Below are positions 35,627 through 44,220 of a stretch of DNA of 64,000 nucleotides, one piece after another. A program made the translations under genes and the position numbers. Each line of letters opens with the position of its first letter. The stretch's first letter is position 1. The notes beneath the pieces are model-generated. The model saw nothing but the letters and a program-made list of their open reading frames with translations, did no database searches and was not told the origin of the DNA. Source of the DNA: CAVVJA01 sp963801715 (GTDB lineage: Bacteria > Actinomycetota > Actinomycetes > Mycobacteriales > Jatrophihabitantaceae); the NCBI GenBank assembly GCA_963801715.1, contig CAWDGB010000013.1, positions 1 to 64,000 on the forward strand, in the 5' to 3' direction.

Positions 35627-36303
35627 GGCCCTTGCTCATCTGACGGACCACGTCCGGATCCACCCCGTGACAGCTGTGCCGTCCGTGGCGTGCACGCGCA
35701 CCCGCAGAGGCCGGCAGGCACGCCGTCGATGCGAACAAGCCTTGGTCATCTATCGTGGCCCGCGCGGACCGGTTGTCATGGTCGCAATCTCTGCGTCGCC
35801 CACTGGTTCGATCGCGATTCCGTGAACGGCGATGTTGCCACGCGCCTCGTCGATCTGCAGCCAGAACAGCTGACCGAGCAACCGGCACACGGGCGCCTGA
35901 GTCCGTGCGAACACGGGCGAATCATCGAACGAGTAGCCGACCCGGGGCCACGCCATGCGCCACCACGACGCCGTGCTCGGCGCAGCGGATCCGAGGCGCG
36001 TCTGCCTCCACGAACATCACGGATCGTGCCCGCATCCAGCGCCCGACCCGCGACGCCGTCCCACGCGGCCCAGTCTCACCTGCGCGGTGGGAGCAGGCCA
36101 GGCGGACACGCGCAGCACCGGAGGGGGAGCCGGTGGTCAGATCTGATCTGAACAGGACGAACGACATGACATTCGGGCTCGCCTTTTCAAGACCGTCGTG
36201 TGGGTTGCAGCCACCGCCGAGCTGCCATCCCACCGGCACGTGGCATTGGCCGCGCAGCGGCCCACTCGGGTCGTGGTCATGTGATCGGTGCGGCTGTCAG
36301 GCG
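35627..36303. other. Largely non-coding gap
   Basis: Apart from the doubtful small frame at 35750-35956 no gene is supported. Longer minus-strand frames here are rich in Arg/Pro and lack recognisable domains. Confidence 0.4.
35750..35956 (-). CDS. Possible small protein, 68 residues
   Basis: Starts MAWPRVGYSFDDSPVFA and continues LLGQLFWLQIDEARGNIAVH with reasonable amino-acid composition. No clear ribosome-binding site and no family recognised. It could be the remains of a longer gene. Confidence 0.3.
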   Translation of the reverse strand: MAWPRVGYSFDDSPVFARTQAPVCRLLGQLFWLQIDEARGNIAVHGIAIEPVGDAEIATMTTGPRGPR

Positions 36304-36840
36304 TCACTCGGTGCCCTCGATCCGGTCGAGGTGGTCGATAAGCGACTGGATAAATGCGCGGACCTCAAGCTTGGTGGTGTTGCGGAGTTGGGTGAGGTAT
36401 GCAATGTGCTGTTCGAGGTCGGCGTGTTGGGCGGCGAACCCCGCTGCCGACGCGGCCTTCACTTGGGCCTGCTCGATGATCTGTTTCGCGGCGGCCGCGG
36501 CCTCGTCGCGGACGGTCTGCGCCTCGCTGATCGTTCGGAGGTTGTACTCGTCGGCTTCGCGCATGGTGTCATCGGCGGTCCGCCGCGCTTCGTTCCGGAT
36601 GCTGGCGGATTCACCAAACCGGCCAACGTCACGCTGTTCGCGCAACCGGCTGTTTTCGGCCTCAAGCTCCGTCATCCGGTCGTGCATTGCCTGCACCGCA
36701 CCTGCTACCCGGTCGATGAAATCGTCGACTTCGTCTTCGTCGTATCCGGCGGTGAGGCGGCGGGTCTCGTGAAAGGTGACGGACTGCAGCTCGGCGGCCG
36801 TCAGCGGGCGATGAAGGTCGGTGCCAGCGGGTTGTGCCAT
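36304..36840 (-). CDS. DivIVA-domain coiled-coil protein
   Basis: 178 residues. The N-terminal DivIVA domain is clear: LTAAELQSVTFHETRRLTAG followed by YDEDEVDDFIDRVA, which binds curved membrane in the family. Coiled-coil stretches follow (MHDRMTELEAENSRLREQRD; ADEYNLRTISEAQTVRDEAA). It is shorter than Wag31 and belongs to the small accessory DivIVA-like group. ATG start with AAGGAGG nine bases upstream. Role in polar growth or septation is inferred from the family only. Confidence 0.88.
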   Translation of the reverse strand: MAQPAGTDLHRPLTAAELQSVTFHETRRLTAGYDEDEVDDFIDRVAGAVQAMHDRMTELEAENSRLREQRDVGRFGESASIRNEARRTADDTMREADEYNLRTISEAQTVRDEAAAAAKQIIEQAQVKAASAAGFAAQHADLEQHIAYLTQLRNTTKLEVRAFIQSLIDHLDRIEGTE

Positions 36841-37163
36841 CGCCGGGTTCCTCCTTGACGCCGGGCGGTAGCGAATCCCTCAGTTCGCACTCATCGAAAC
36901 ATATTCCCTACTGTCCGTACACGACCAGTGTCGCGCTATTGGGTTCGTTGCCTCCCGTGGCGCGCGGGATGATCCGGTCAGCGGCCTGGGCAACCGGACC
37001 GCGGGGTCGAGGCTAGACGCGCTGGAACAGGACACCAGCCCCCAAGGGTCTCGGCCCGAGGCATGGACTTTCCCCAGCGGGTCACCCACGGTGACGTGCT
37101 ACTCGTGCGCACCCCTGCGGGTGCTCGCCACCGGCGAGGCCGCGGCCGCCCCTGCGATGATGC
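36841..37163. other. Upstream region of the DivIVA-domain gene
   Basis: Contains the ribosome-binding site (AAGGAGG) and presumably the promoter of the DivIVA-domain gene. No coding sequence supported. Confidence 0.4.
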
Positions 37164-37530
37164 ATGGCGATGCCCGGGCCGCTCACCGACATCGCTTGGG
37201 GAGCCGCGATCGCCATCGTGCTGATCGCCGCGCTCGTCGACGCCATGATCCGCCGCCTTCCGGCGCCAGGGGTACCGCGTGCAGGAGACGGGCGGCCGAG
37301 GCACCGCAGACGGCGGCGTCGACCATGTGCTCACGCGTGACGGTGAGCGGACAGTGGGTCAGGCGAAGCACTGGCGATCGCAGCGGGTCGGCGTCACGCT
37401 CGTCCGCGAGCTGTATGACGTGCAGCGTGCAATGCAGGTATCGCCCTCCATGTTCGTCGCCGTCGGCACGGTACAAGGCCCGGATGTGCGATCGCTGCAA
37501 CCGCACTGGCCAGCCTATTCGCATTGCTCA
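37164..37530 (+). pseudogene. Mrr-type restriction endonuclease-like remnant
   Basis: A short frame starting at 37164 gives a membrane helix (DIAWGAAIAIVLIAALVDA). After a frame change the core GYRVQETGGRGTADGGVDHV and TVGQAKHWRSQRVGVTLV follows, which is the GGVD...QAK catalytic motif of the PD-(D/E)XK Mrr nuclease family. In intact relatives about 30 residues separate helix and nuclease; here they are deleted and the C-terminus degenerates after VQGPDVRSLQP. Non-functional remnant. Confidence 0.65.
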
Positions 37531-37625
37531 CAGCGATCGAAGGGACACATAACTATCAGAGCGCAACCAGCGGGCACAGCGTGTTCCTCCCGGCACGTTT
37601 CAGAGCGGCCTGAGACACTCCCCAC

Positions 37626-37934
37626 ATGGGCAAGCACCGGGAACCCGCCGATCCGGATGGTCCCGAGAACTTCAATCGGAGACCGCTCGAAGGGAGTACC
37701 TGGCTGCACGAGCTCGGGTGGATACATGGCAACGCCGATCGTCGTCTGGCGGGCTTCTCCGATGAACTGAAGGCCATCTTCATCGAAATTCATGAGCGCT
37801 ACAACGAGCCGCAAGCAGCTGCCGATCTCTGCGAAACAATCATCTACCGGCTTTGCTATGACGCTCGTTCCGTTTACGATCCCCGAGTTGCGATTCACTC
37901 GGATGCAACGCCAGCCTGGAAGCAGGGTCTTTGA
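37626..37934 (+). CDS. Hypothetical protein, 102 residues
   Basis: Not recognised. Soluble, with WLHELGWIHGNADRRLAGFS and IFIEIHERYNEPQAAADLCE, probably helical. Lower GC than its neighbours, a hint of acquisition. The stop codon overlaps a perfect 17-base palindrome (37931-37947) that has a third half-site downstream, suggesting a regulator binding site at its 3' end. Confidence 0.5.
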   Translation: MGKHREPADPDGPENFNRRPLEGSTWLHELGWIHGNADRRLAGFSDELKAIFIEIHERYNEPQAAADLCETIIYRLCYDARSVYDPRVAIHSDATPAWKQGL

Positions 37935-37957
37935 TAGCCGCTATCAAGGTTGATAGC
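37931..37957. promoter_or_regulatory. TTGATAGC palindrome with a third half-site
   Basis: TTGATAGC-C-GCTATCAA is a perfect palindrome at 37931-37947, followed two bases later by another TTGATAGC. The three half-sites sit about 9-10 bases apart. This is typical of operators for small HTH repressors. The binding protein is not in view. Confidence 0.5.
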
Positions 37958-38101
37958 GTGAAATGACAATGCCAAGAAAGCCCGGTCCCAAGAAACGCCA
38001 AAGTCGCTAATTCGGCTTCAGGAAACGACTGCTAATGCACTTGAACCGCAAGCAATCGAAAAGGGTTACCTGTCGCTGCGGCGCGCGGCCTGGGCTGGTT
38101 C

Positions 38102-38179
38102 ATGATCGGCATCATCGTCGCAGCCATCGTCATTGTTGTCGCAGCATTCGTCGTCAATATCGTGATGAGTAACGACTGA
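38102..38179 (+). CDS. Possible 25-residue membrane peptide
   Basis: MIGIIVAAIVIVVAAFVVNI plus VMSND: a single hydrophobic helix. There is no obvious ribosome-binding site. Its stop overlaps the start of another short frame (TGATG; 38179-38361) beginning MNALRAKCSMCFCIMEPEES, so the two could be coupled micro-genes. Weak evidence for both. Confidence 0.35.
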   Translation: MIGIIVAAIVIVVAAFVVNIVMSND

Positions 38180-38337
38180 TGAACGCGCTGCGGGCGAAGT
38201 GCTCGATGTGCTTCTGCATCATGGAACCAGAGGAGTCTGTCGATCACTTGGTACGGCCACGACGTCGATGTTCAGACCATCCGCGCCGTCCCGGCTGGGC
38301 TGTGCCGGACGCGGGCCGGCGTTTCGCCTGCGGGTAG

Positions 38338-38691
38338 CTATCGCAGACCGAGCTGGCGTAGGCGGGTCGTGATGAGCTTGTGGACGAGGGATGCGGGTAG
38401 CGGTTGGTCTACAGCGAAGTGCAGCGATCCTTTGGTGCCCTGGTAGTCGGCGAGGTCGGCGGCCAGCGCGGGCAGGACGGAGCCGCTGTGCGGGAGGTAG
38501 CTGAGGTGGTTCTTGAAGGCGGCGAAACCGGCGAATGTCTTGCCCTGGATCTTGAAGGCCGGCATTCCGTAGGAGATGCACTGCTCGGCGTCGGGCACCG
38601 CCTCCAGGATGGACTGTCGCAGCTGTTGGAGGGTGCTGCGCTTCGGCTCGTCCAGGTCGGCGAGGTAGTTGTCGATGTCGGCGGCGGCCAT
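38338..38691 (-). CDS. DUF1801 (YdhG/iron-chaperone-like) protein
   Basis: 117 residues. DUF1801 signature: IDNYLADLDEPKRSTLQQLR, EAVPDAEQCISYGMPAFKIQ, GFAAFKNHLSYLPHSGSVL and a C-terminal PLPASLVHKLITTRLRQLG. Small soluble frataxin-fold-like protein; some family members are described as iron chaperones, but function here is unproven. Confidence 0.9.
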   Translation of the reverse strand: MAAADIDNYLADLDEPKRSTLQQLRQSILEAVPDAEQCISYGMPAFKIQGKTFAGFAAFKNHLSYLPHSGSVLPALAADLADYQGTKGSLHFAVDQPLPASLVHKLITTRLRQLGLR

Positions 38692-39340
38692 GTGGCGAGT
38701 GTGGCAGCCCGTGGCCGACGTGAGCTCACAGCGAGGGGGCTATTGCCTGGCGGACTTACCAGATTCCGGGCAGTTGCTGGTGCCGGGTCTGGGCGACCTG
38801 CCATAACAGGATGCCGCTGACATCACGACCGCGACCTTCGCGACCGTGGAGATCACGTCGGGCCTATTTCACGGTGGCGACGTTGGTAACTCGGAAAGAG
38901 TCGAATCTCGTGGCACGCCGTACTGACGCCGACGCCCGACCGGCGGGACATTGACCGGGCGCGCGTCTCCACGGGTGGTGCTTGGGAGATGTCACTGACC
39001 GATTACCGCCAAGACGTCAGCACATCTCGGCTGGGCGACAACGATGCGCGCCGTTTAATCCGTCTGTCGGCGGTGCGCGTCGCCACCCCGACGGCGACGA
39101 ATCGCGAGGCACGAGCTCGAGCAGGCAGCGCCATGACGCGTGAACAGATTGGGCCGAACAAGATGATCTTGGTCAGTCGGCGAACAGTCCGCAACATCTC
39201 CGCAAGAGACCAATGTTGATCACCTGTCGCCAACGGCGGTCAACATCTTCCACACTCGGCATGCCCACCATCGGAACAACCGCATGAGCAGGCGCGCAAA
39301 GTCCGGAGCCTCGGCCATCGCCCAGCACGCTCACCCTCCG
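38692..39340. other. Gap without supported gene
   Basis: Short frames on both strands at about 38989-39233 overlap each other in antisense and show no family features. The 3' end of the epoxide-hydrolase-like gene bounds the gap on the right. Confidence 0.4.
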
Positions 39341-40228
39341 CTACGCCCTATTCGGCAGCTCGTGAAGATCAAGTACCGCCTTCACAACAGCGTCCGGGTT
39401 GTCGTGCGGCATGTCGTGGCCGCTCGAGACGAGTCGGTGGTCAATCAGACGAGTGAACCGCTCACGGTGGGCTTGGACGCTCTGCGGCATCACCATCGGA
39501 TCCTCCGTCGGGTCCAGAACGATCGTCGGAACGGTGACCTGCGGCTGGGCCGCCAACTGTCGCTCGATCTCGCCATACACCGGATCGCCAGGCGCCAGAC
39601 CATACCGATGCCGATAGGAGTGGATCACCACATCCACGAAGTCAGGGTTATCGAAGGACAGCGCGGCCCGATCGAAATCCTCGGCTGGGAACGGACGGCC
39701 CGGAGCCCATTCCCGCCACAGCTGCGCCGTCAGCTCACGCCGGTAGCGAGCCAAACCGGCGCGGCCCCGCTCGCCATGAAAGTAGTACTGATACCAGGCG
39801 CGGCTTTCCTCCAGTGGCAGCGCCGGCTCGGCGAAGCCCGCAATGTCCTGAATCTCGTAACCGCCGACAGCGACCAGCCCGCCGATCCGCTCAGGCCACA
39901 GCGCCGCAGCAATACACGCTGCCCTGCCACCCCAATCGAAACCGACAACAACCGCACTCCCAAGCCCGAGCCCATCGATCACCTCGATCGCATCCCGACC
40001 AATCGCCGCCTGCTGACCAGTCCGAGACACCACATCCGGCAAGAACCGGGTCGGGCCGAAGCCGCGCAGATAGGGCGCGACAACCCGGCCGCCAGCAGCT
40101 GCGAGTCCGTCCGCGACGGCCACATAAGACCACGGGTCGTAAGGAAAGCCATGCAACAACAACACAGGCCACCCACCCGGCGGACCCGCAGTCTCCGCCA
40201 CAACAGATAGCTGACTGGTGCCCACCAT
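39341..40228 (-). CDS. Alpha/beta-hydrolase, epoxide hydrolase/haloalkane dehalogenase type
   Basis: 295 residues from ATG 40228 (GTG 40246 is also possible). The alpha/beta-hydrolase core has LLLHGFPYDPWSY, and an aspartate nucleophile in VVVGFDWGGRAAC, the mark of epoxide hydrolases and dehalogenases rather than esterases. The cap region is Trp/Tyr rich (AWYQYYFHGERGRAGLARYR), and the catalytic His lies in SSGHDMPHDNP. Cytosolic; substrate unknown. The frame stays open far upstream, but the codon pattern there is not coding-like. Confidence 0.87.
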   Translation of the reverse strand: MVGTSQLSVVAETAGPPGGWPVLLLHGFPYDPWSYVAVADGLAAAGGRVVAPYLRGFGPTRFLPDVVSRTGQQAAIGRDAIEVIDGLGLGSAVVVGFDWGGRAACIAAALWPERIGGLVAVGGYEIQDIAGFAEPALPLEESRAWYQYYFHGERGRAGLARYRRELTAQLWREWAPGRPFPAEDFDRAALSFDNPDFVDVVIHSYRHRYGLAPGDPVYGEIERQLAAQPQVTVPTIVLDPTEDPMVMPQSVQAHRERFTRLIDHRLVSSGHDMPHDNPDAVVKAVLDLHELPNRA

Positions 40229-41050
40229 GATCCGCTCGAACTGCACGAACACGAATCTAGCCACGACCCACACACCACCGCTGGATCTTCGCCGGGCAAC
40301 GCTTGGGCAACAGCACGTCAAAAACTGTTCGTCACCAACCAACGCAACCAAGAACTCAGAGCCGGCAAATCCGGGGCTTTCAAGGGTGTCTAGCTTCAAC
40401 CAACGACCCACACTTCGCCCTCTCAAGGCGGTAGCGGCGGTTCGAAATCCGCTCGCCGTCATGCACCGGCACACCCTCCGGACTCCGGGGAGACCTGTGC
40501 AGGTCGTCGAAGTCGATCTTCTCATGGCTCGGGCAGACAATCGGTATACATGCGCGGAGCGGTCCGCACGGAGCCGTTGGGTCGAACGGCTTGGAGTCAC
40601 CCAAGACCCGGCCCACGACCGCGGCGTTCGGATTCTCGTTCCCGTCCAAGAGGGTCGGCACTGCGGCCTGTCGTCGATCGCGCGGCTGACCAACAGCGGC
40701 CAGGTAGGGAAGGCCCCGGCGGGGACTCTTCCGGATTCGGTTGGGTCCGGCATTGGGCCGCTTCCGTCGGAGGTGGTGAGTGATCTTCGGCGTGCAACGG
40801 GCGTGCAACACCACCGTCGCACCGAGCCGTCCGCAACCAACGCTCGCGGCTGAGTTGGGCCTTTGTCTTGCGTCAAGAAGTTGGCACGATGGATCTTGCC
40901 GGCGGTATAGGGGCCCATCACAGATGAGGGTGAAGCGGTCGGCGTCGCCTCGACAGCGACACGGCAGTCGACGTGATGCCGGTTGCGCACTCGCGCCGCC
41001 GGTGTGTTAGCGTCCCGGCGATCGTGACCCGTCGGCAGGAGGTGAGACCC
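40229..41050. other. Gap without supported gene
   Basis: Long frames on both strands overlap but are Arg/Thr/Ser-rich with no domain and no ribosome-binding site. Nothing convincing until the leader peptide at 41051. Confidence 0.4.
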
Positions 41051-41110
41051 ATGAACGCAGTATCCGCAGTGGGTGCTCCCCGGCAGTCCACGATCGCGCG
41101 ACTGAGATAG
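41051..41110 (+). CDS. Short upstream ORF (19 residues) before the patatin-like gene
   Basis: ATG preceded by AGGAGG eight bases upstream, one of the strongest ribosome-binding sites in the window, encodes MNAVSAVGAPRQSTIARLR and stops 46 bases before the next start. Such leaders can couple or attenuate the following gene. No stalling motif is obvious. Confidence 0.45.
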   Translation: MNAVSAVGAPRQSTIARLR

Positions 41111-41156
41111 TCGCCACCGGGAGCGCCCGCCAGGCAATTCGCGAAAGGCGACTCCC

Positions 41157-42149
41157 ATGAACACAACACCCTGTTCAACTCTGCACTTCGCCTCGACGAC
41201 GGCCTCCGACCGGCCGAGGTCCGACCAGGATCAGCCGCAGGTCGACGCGACAAGGCGGGTGCGCGCCGCGGGTGAGCGAGCGTTGGTCCTCGGTGGCGGC
41301 GGATCGGCAGGCAATGCGTGGTTGATCGGTGTCATCGCCGGCCTGTTTGTTGCCGGGTTGGATGTGACCGAGGCTGATTTGGTCATCGGGACGTCGGCGG
41401 GATCGACGGCCGCGGCTCAGATGGCCGGCGCGACCCCGACCGAGCTGCTTGCCGCCATCCTTGCCGCTGCGCCCCAGCAACGGACTGGTCCGGTCGGATC
41501 CGACGGTGGACGCGTTCCGATCAGGCCGGTGGCGGACGACATGGAGAGAACGAGCCGAATCATCGCCTCCGCTGGGGATGCGGCTGATATGCGCCGCAGA
41601 ATGGGCGCGGCGGCGCTCGACATGGATGCGGCGTCGGACGGTTCCGGGCAAACGCGGTGGCGCGCGACCGTCGCCGCGCGGCTGGCCAGTCAGCGCTGGC
41701 CGCAACGAGCGGTGCTCGTCACGGCGGTCGATGCCCGTACCGGTGAACCGGTCGTGTTCGACCGCCAGAGCGGAGTCGATCTGGTGGACGCCGTCGCCGC
41801 CAGCTGTGCCAGTGGCTTCGCCTACAGGATCGGGGACAGCCGATATATCGACGGCGGCTACCGACGCAACGAGAATGCCGATCTGGCAGCCGGATACGGG
41901 CGGGTGCTGGTGCTGTCGCCATTCGGCGGCAGAACACGGACGCCGTTGGAGTGGGGCATGCATCTTGCAGCGCAGGTCGACGAGCTACGCGCACGCGGCA
42001 GCAGAGTCGAAACGATCTTCCCGGATAGCGACTCCGAGCACATGTTCGGCGCCAATGCGATGGATCTGTCGCTGCGTCCGCCCGCTGCTCGGGCTGGTTA
42101 CAACCAAGGCAGAGCCCTTGCCGAGCAGCTCACCGAATTTTGGCGCTGA
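41157..42149 (+). CDS. Patatin-like phospholipase
   Basis: 330 residues. The oxyanion-hole glycines lie in LVLGGGGSAGNAWLIG (about residue 46), the nucleophile serine in IGTSAGSTAAAQM (GxSxG), and the catalytic Asp in YIDGGYRRNENADLAAG (DGG), so the Ser-Asp dyad of patatin lipid acyl hydrolases is complete. A poorly conserved Ser/Asp/Gln-rich N-terminus of about 40 residues precedes the domain, so a later start is possible. It acts on lipids, probably at the membrane. A 19-codon leader ORF lies just upstream. Confidence 0.9.
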   Translation: MNTTPCSTLHFASTTASDRPRSDQDQPQVDATRRVRAAGERALVLGGGGSAGNAWLIGVIAGLFVAGLDVTEADLVIGTSAGSTAAAQMAGATPTELLAAILAAAPQQRTGPVGSDGGRVPIRPVADDMERTSRIIASAGDAADMRRRMGAAALDMDAASDGSGQTRWRATVAARLASQRWPQRAVLVTAVDARTGEPVVFDRQSGVDLVDAVAASCASGFAYRIGDSRYIDGGYRRNENADLAAGYGRVLVLSPFGGRTRTPLEWGMHLAAQVDELRARGSRVETIFPDSDSEHMFGANAMDLSLRPPAARAGYNQGRALAEQLTEFWR

Positions 42150-42372
42150 CGCCCACGGAGCCAGTCGACTCGGTAGGCGTGATGGAGACCGGCGGGTTCA
42201 GGCCCCGACTACACCCTCGATCATGAAGAGCCGGAAGAGGGTCCGATGCGTCGCTCTTGCCTGAATGACACCCGGCCCAAATTTCAGTATGTGCTGTCGA
42301 AACCGCTCGAGCTCCGTTCGTGGAGGGTGCAAGAACCCGGAAAGGCTCGGCCCCCACGAAAGGACATCACCA

Positions 42373-43203
42373 ATGACCGGCACGACGGCAACCGGCAAAG
42401 CCAGAGCATTGCGGTTCGGGGTCGTTGCCCCGCTCACAACTGACCTGCCGACGTGGCGAGATCGGGTGCGCCGCGTCGCCGACAGCGGTTACTCGACGCT
42501 CCTGATGCCCGACGTCCCGCAATGGCAGCCGGCGCCTGGGCCCACGCTGGCCGCCGCGGCAGCTCTTACGAACCTGCGAGTGGGTACCTGGGTGTACGCC
42601 TCCCCGGTGCGCGCGGCATGGAGCACCGCATGGGAAGCGCATTCGCTGTCTGTACTTACCGACGGTCGCTTCGAAATGGGCGTCGGCACCGGCAGGCCCG
42701 GGATCGAGGACCAACTCCGCGAACTAGGACTGCCCGTGGTCCCACCGAGCCAGCGGCTGGCCCAGGTGCGTGAGATCGTCACGGCACTGCGAGATCTCGA
42801 CGGCCCAGACCTGCACACGCCGGTGGCGATGGCCGTACGTGGGCCGAAGGCCCAGGCGCTGGCGGCCGACATCGCAGACACTGTCACCTTCGTCATGCGG
42901 CCGGCTGAGCCTCGGGCCGAGGTGGTGCAACTGGCACGCGACTTTCACACTATCCGCGACGTCGAACTCGCCCTGCATGTGCCGGTGATCGGCGACTCTG
43001 TCGCTCCGTTCATGGCGCCCCCCGACACGGACCCTGCTGCGCTTCGCGCGGCGGACTCGCTCGCCATACTTCCGAGTGACCCGGCGGCGGCCGCCGAAGA
43101 AATCCAACGACGACGCGAGGAGATCGGCTTCTCCTACTTCGTCTTCGGCGCCGACGTCGCCGACGCCCTCGCCCCAGTCGTAGCGGAACTGGCCGGACGT
43201 TAG
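42373..43203 (+). CDS. LLM-class F420-dependent oxidoreductase
   Basis: 276 residues from ATG 42373 (GAAAGGA about 9 bases upstream). Luciferase-like TIM barrel: LRFGVVAPLTTDLPTWRDRV, LRVGTWVYASPVRAAWSTAW, TDGRFEMGVGTGRPG and the C-terminal GFSYFVFGAD. Enzymes of this family in actinomycetes use reduced F420 (or FMN) to reduce or oxidise diverse substrates. Follows the patatin-like gene by 223 bases in the same direction. Confidence 0.9.
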   Translation: MTGTTATGKARALRFGVVAPLTTDLPTWRDRVRRVADSGYSTLLMPDVPQWQPAPGPTLAAAAALTNLRVGTWVYASPVRAAWSTAWEAHSLSVLTDGRFEMGVGTGRPGIEDQLRELGLPVVPPSQRLAQVREIVTALRDLDGPDLHTPVAMAVRGPKAQALAADIADTVTFVMRPAEPRAEVVQLARDFHTIRDVELALHVPVIGDSVAPFMAPPDTDPAALRAADSLAILPSDPAAAAEEIQRRREEIGFSYFVFGADVADALAPVVAELAGR

Positions 43204-43234
43204 GTCCGAGGGCGGGGATGACCTCTTCTCAGCC

Positions 43235-43483
43235 GTGCGTTATCGGCATCGGTGCCCTGCTGTTTCTGGGCGCGACGGTCGGCGCTGCCAGCTCCAGACC
43301 GGCCACGACATCCCCCATGCGCATGTCTGGAGGGACACGCCCAAGACCTCGCGGCGGGGCCGAGCTATGCCGCCGATGCAGCTCGTTAGGTGGGACGAGG
43401 AACGCGAGTGGCCCGAGCCGTGGGCCGATGGCGCGGCATCGCACGGCGAGCCGCTGCGCTGGCAGGCGTTTCTGATGCCGTGA
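43235..43483 (+). CDS. Small Cys/His zinc-binding-like protein
   Basis: 82 residues. A candidate metal site CPAVSGRDGRRC...H(x4)H lies near the N-terminus, and GHDIPHAHVW matches the CxxP...GHxxxH-W pattern seen in many short actinobacterial proteins. GTG start. A competing frame with a hydrophobic N-terminus overlaps, but this one carries the recognisable motif. Function unknown. Confidence 0.55.
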   Translation: MRYRHRCPAVSGRDGRRCQLQTGHDIPHAHVWRDTPKTSRRGRAMPPMQLVRWDEEREWPEPWADGAASHGEPLRWQAFLMP

Positions 43484-43510
43484 CGGTCGCAACAGAAAAG
43501 GACAAGCCTC

Positions 43511-43735
43511 ATGGAGATCCGCGCCGCTGAATTAACCGCAGACCAGGTCGGCCGGACCGTGAAGATCGACCCCGGAGACCAAACCTCCCTCGTGGGTCGC
43601 CTGGTGCGCGTCCAGCACAAACAGGTCGGGAATGCTGCCACTCCGGAGACCGAAACGCGGTTGGAGCTTGAAGTCCCAGCAGAGCAGCGCATCAGAATGG
43701 GCTCTAACAGCATCGGCGTGATGGAACTTCTCTGA
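43511..43735 (+). CDS. Hypothetical protein, 74 residues
   Basis: AAAAGGA nine bases before the ATG. Beta-rich soluble protein: GRTVKIDPGDQTSLVGRLVR, TRLELEVPAEQRIRMGSNS. Possibly an SH3-like or small phage/host accessory protein; no family recognised. Follows the zinc-binding-like gene by 27 bases. Confidence 0.55.
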   Translation: MEIRAAELTADQVGRTVKIDPGDQTSLVGRLVRVQHKQVGNAATPETETRLELEVPAEQRIRMGSNSIGVMELL

Positions 43736-43802
43736 ACCACACGACGGCCACGGCTAGCCAGGACGTCGAGGTCCCGATGAGGATCCGCCTACGCTGCCGT
43801 GC

Positions 43803-43900
43803 GTGACCGAAGACTTGACCGATATCGAACAGCGACTCGTCCACGCCGTGGAAGACTGGTGACGTCCTTGACCTCCGACCCGGCCCGAGCACCGCAGCAA
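43803..43900 (+). pseudogene. N-terminal stub of a broken gene
   Basis: GTG start gives TEDLTDIEQRLVHAVED, then a stop; shifting by one base continues GDVLDLRPGP. The combined reading resembles the beginning of a longer actinobacterial protein that is otherwise lost, directly before the integrase fragment. Confidence 0.35.
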
Positions 43901-43992
43901 CCGTCCGGATAGCCCAAGTTCCAGCAGGCACTGCCATCGCGGGCACCTGGTCTCAACGCCCCTGGGGCGGGCCGTCTGTTCAGAGTCTGCGT

Positions 43993-44220
43993 CTAGAGTC
44001 TGTCTCCGATGCCGAGTTTGCGGGCGGGCGGCGTGGTCGGCGTCGGCGTTGGAGGCGGCGCAGCGCTGCAGCATCTGGCCGCTGCGCCAGCCGAATAGCC
44101 GCATTTCCGATCTCTGGTCGCCGCCGGATTCGGCGAGCCACATGTCTGCGGCGGTGTGCCGTGGCTGGTGTGCGTGGATGCGGGGGATGCCGGCCTGCGC
44201 GCCGCAGCGTTGCAGCAGGG
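43993..44220 (-). pseudogene. Tyrosine recombinase (phage-type integrase) C-terminal fragment
   Basis: Minus-strand reading gives AQAGIPRIHAHQPRHTAADM (HxxR box), then EMRLFGWRSGQMLQRCAAS, where integrases normally have MLQRYxxS with the catalytic tyrosine; here it is Cys. After a frame change the usual integrase end KLGIGDRL-stop follows. About the first 300 residues are missing. The fragment abuts the truncated phosphoesterase gene, so insertion or deletion of the element destroyed both. Confidence 0.75.

Noticed and set aside
37091..37552. Plus-strand frame of about 150 codons
   Set aside because: Off-frame reading over the Mrr-like remnant; the recognisable nuclease motif lies in another frame.
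40420..40470. T-arm-like GGTTCGAAATCC sequence
   Set aside because: No acceptor or anticodon arm can be folded around it, so it is not a tRNA.
40229..41164. N-terminal extension of the epoxide-hydrolase-like gene
   Set aside because: The frame stays open, but the residues are not protein-like and homologues of this fold begin near MVGTSQLSV.
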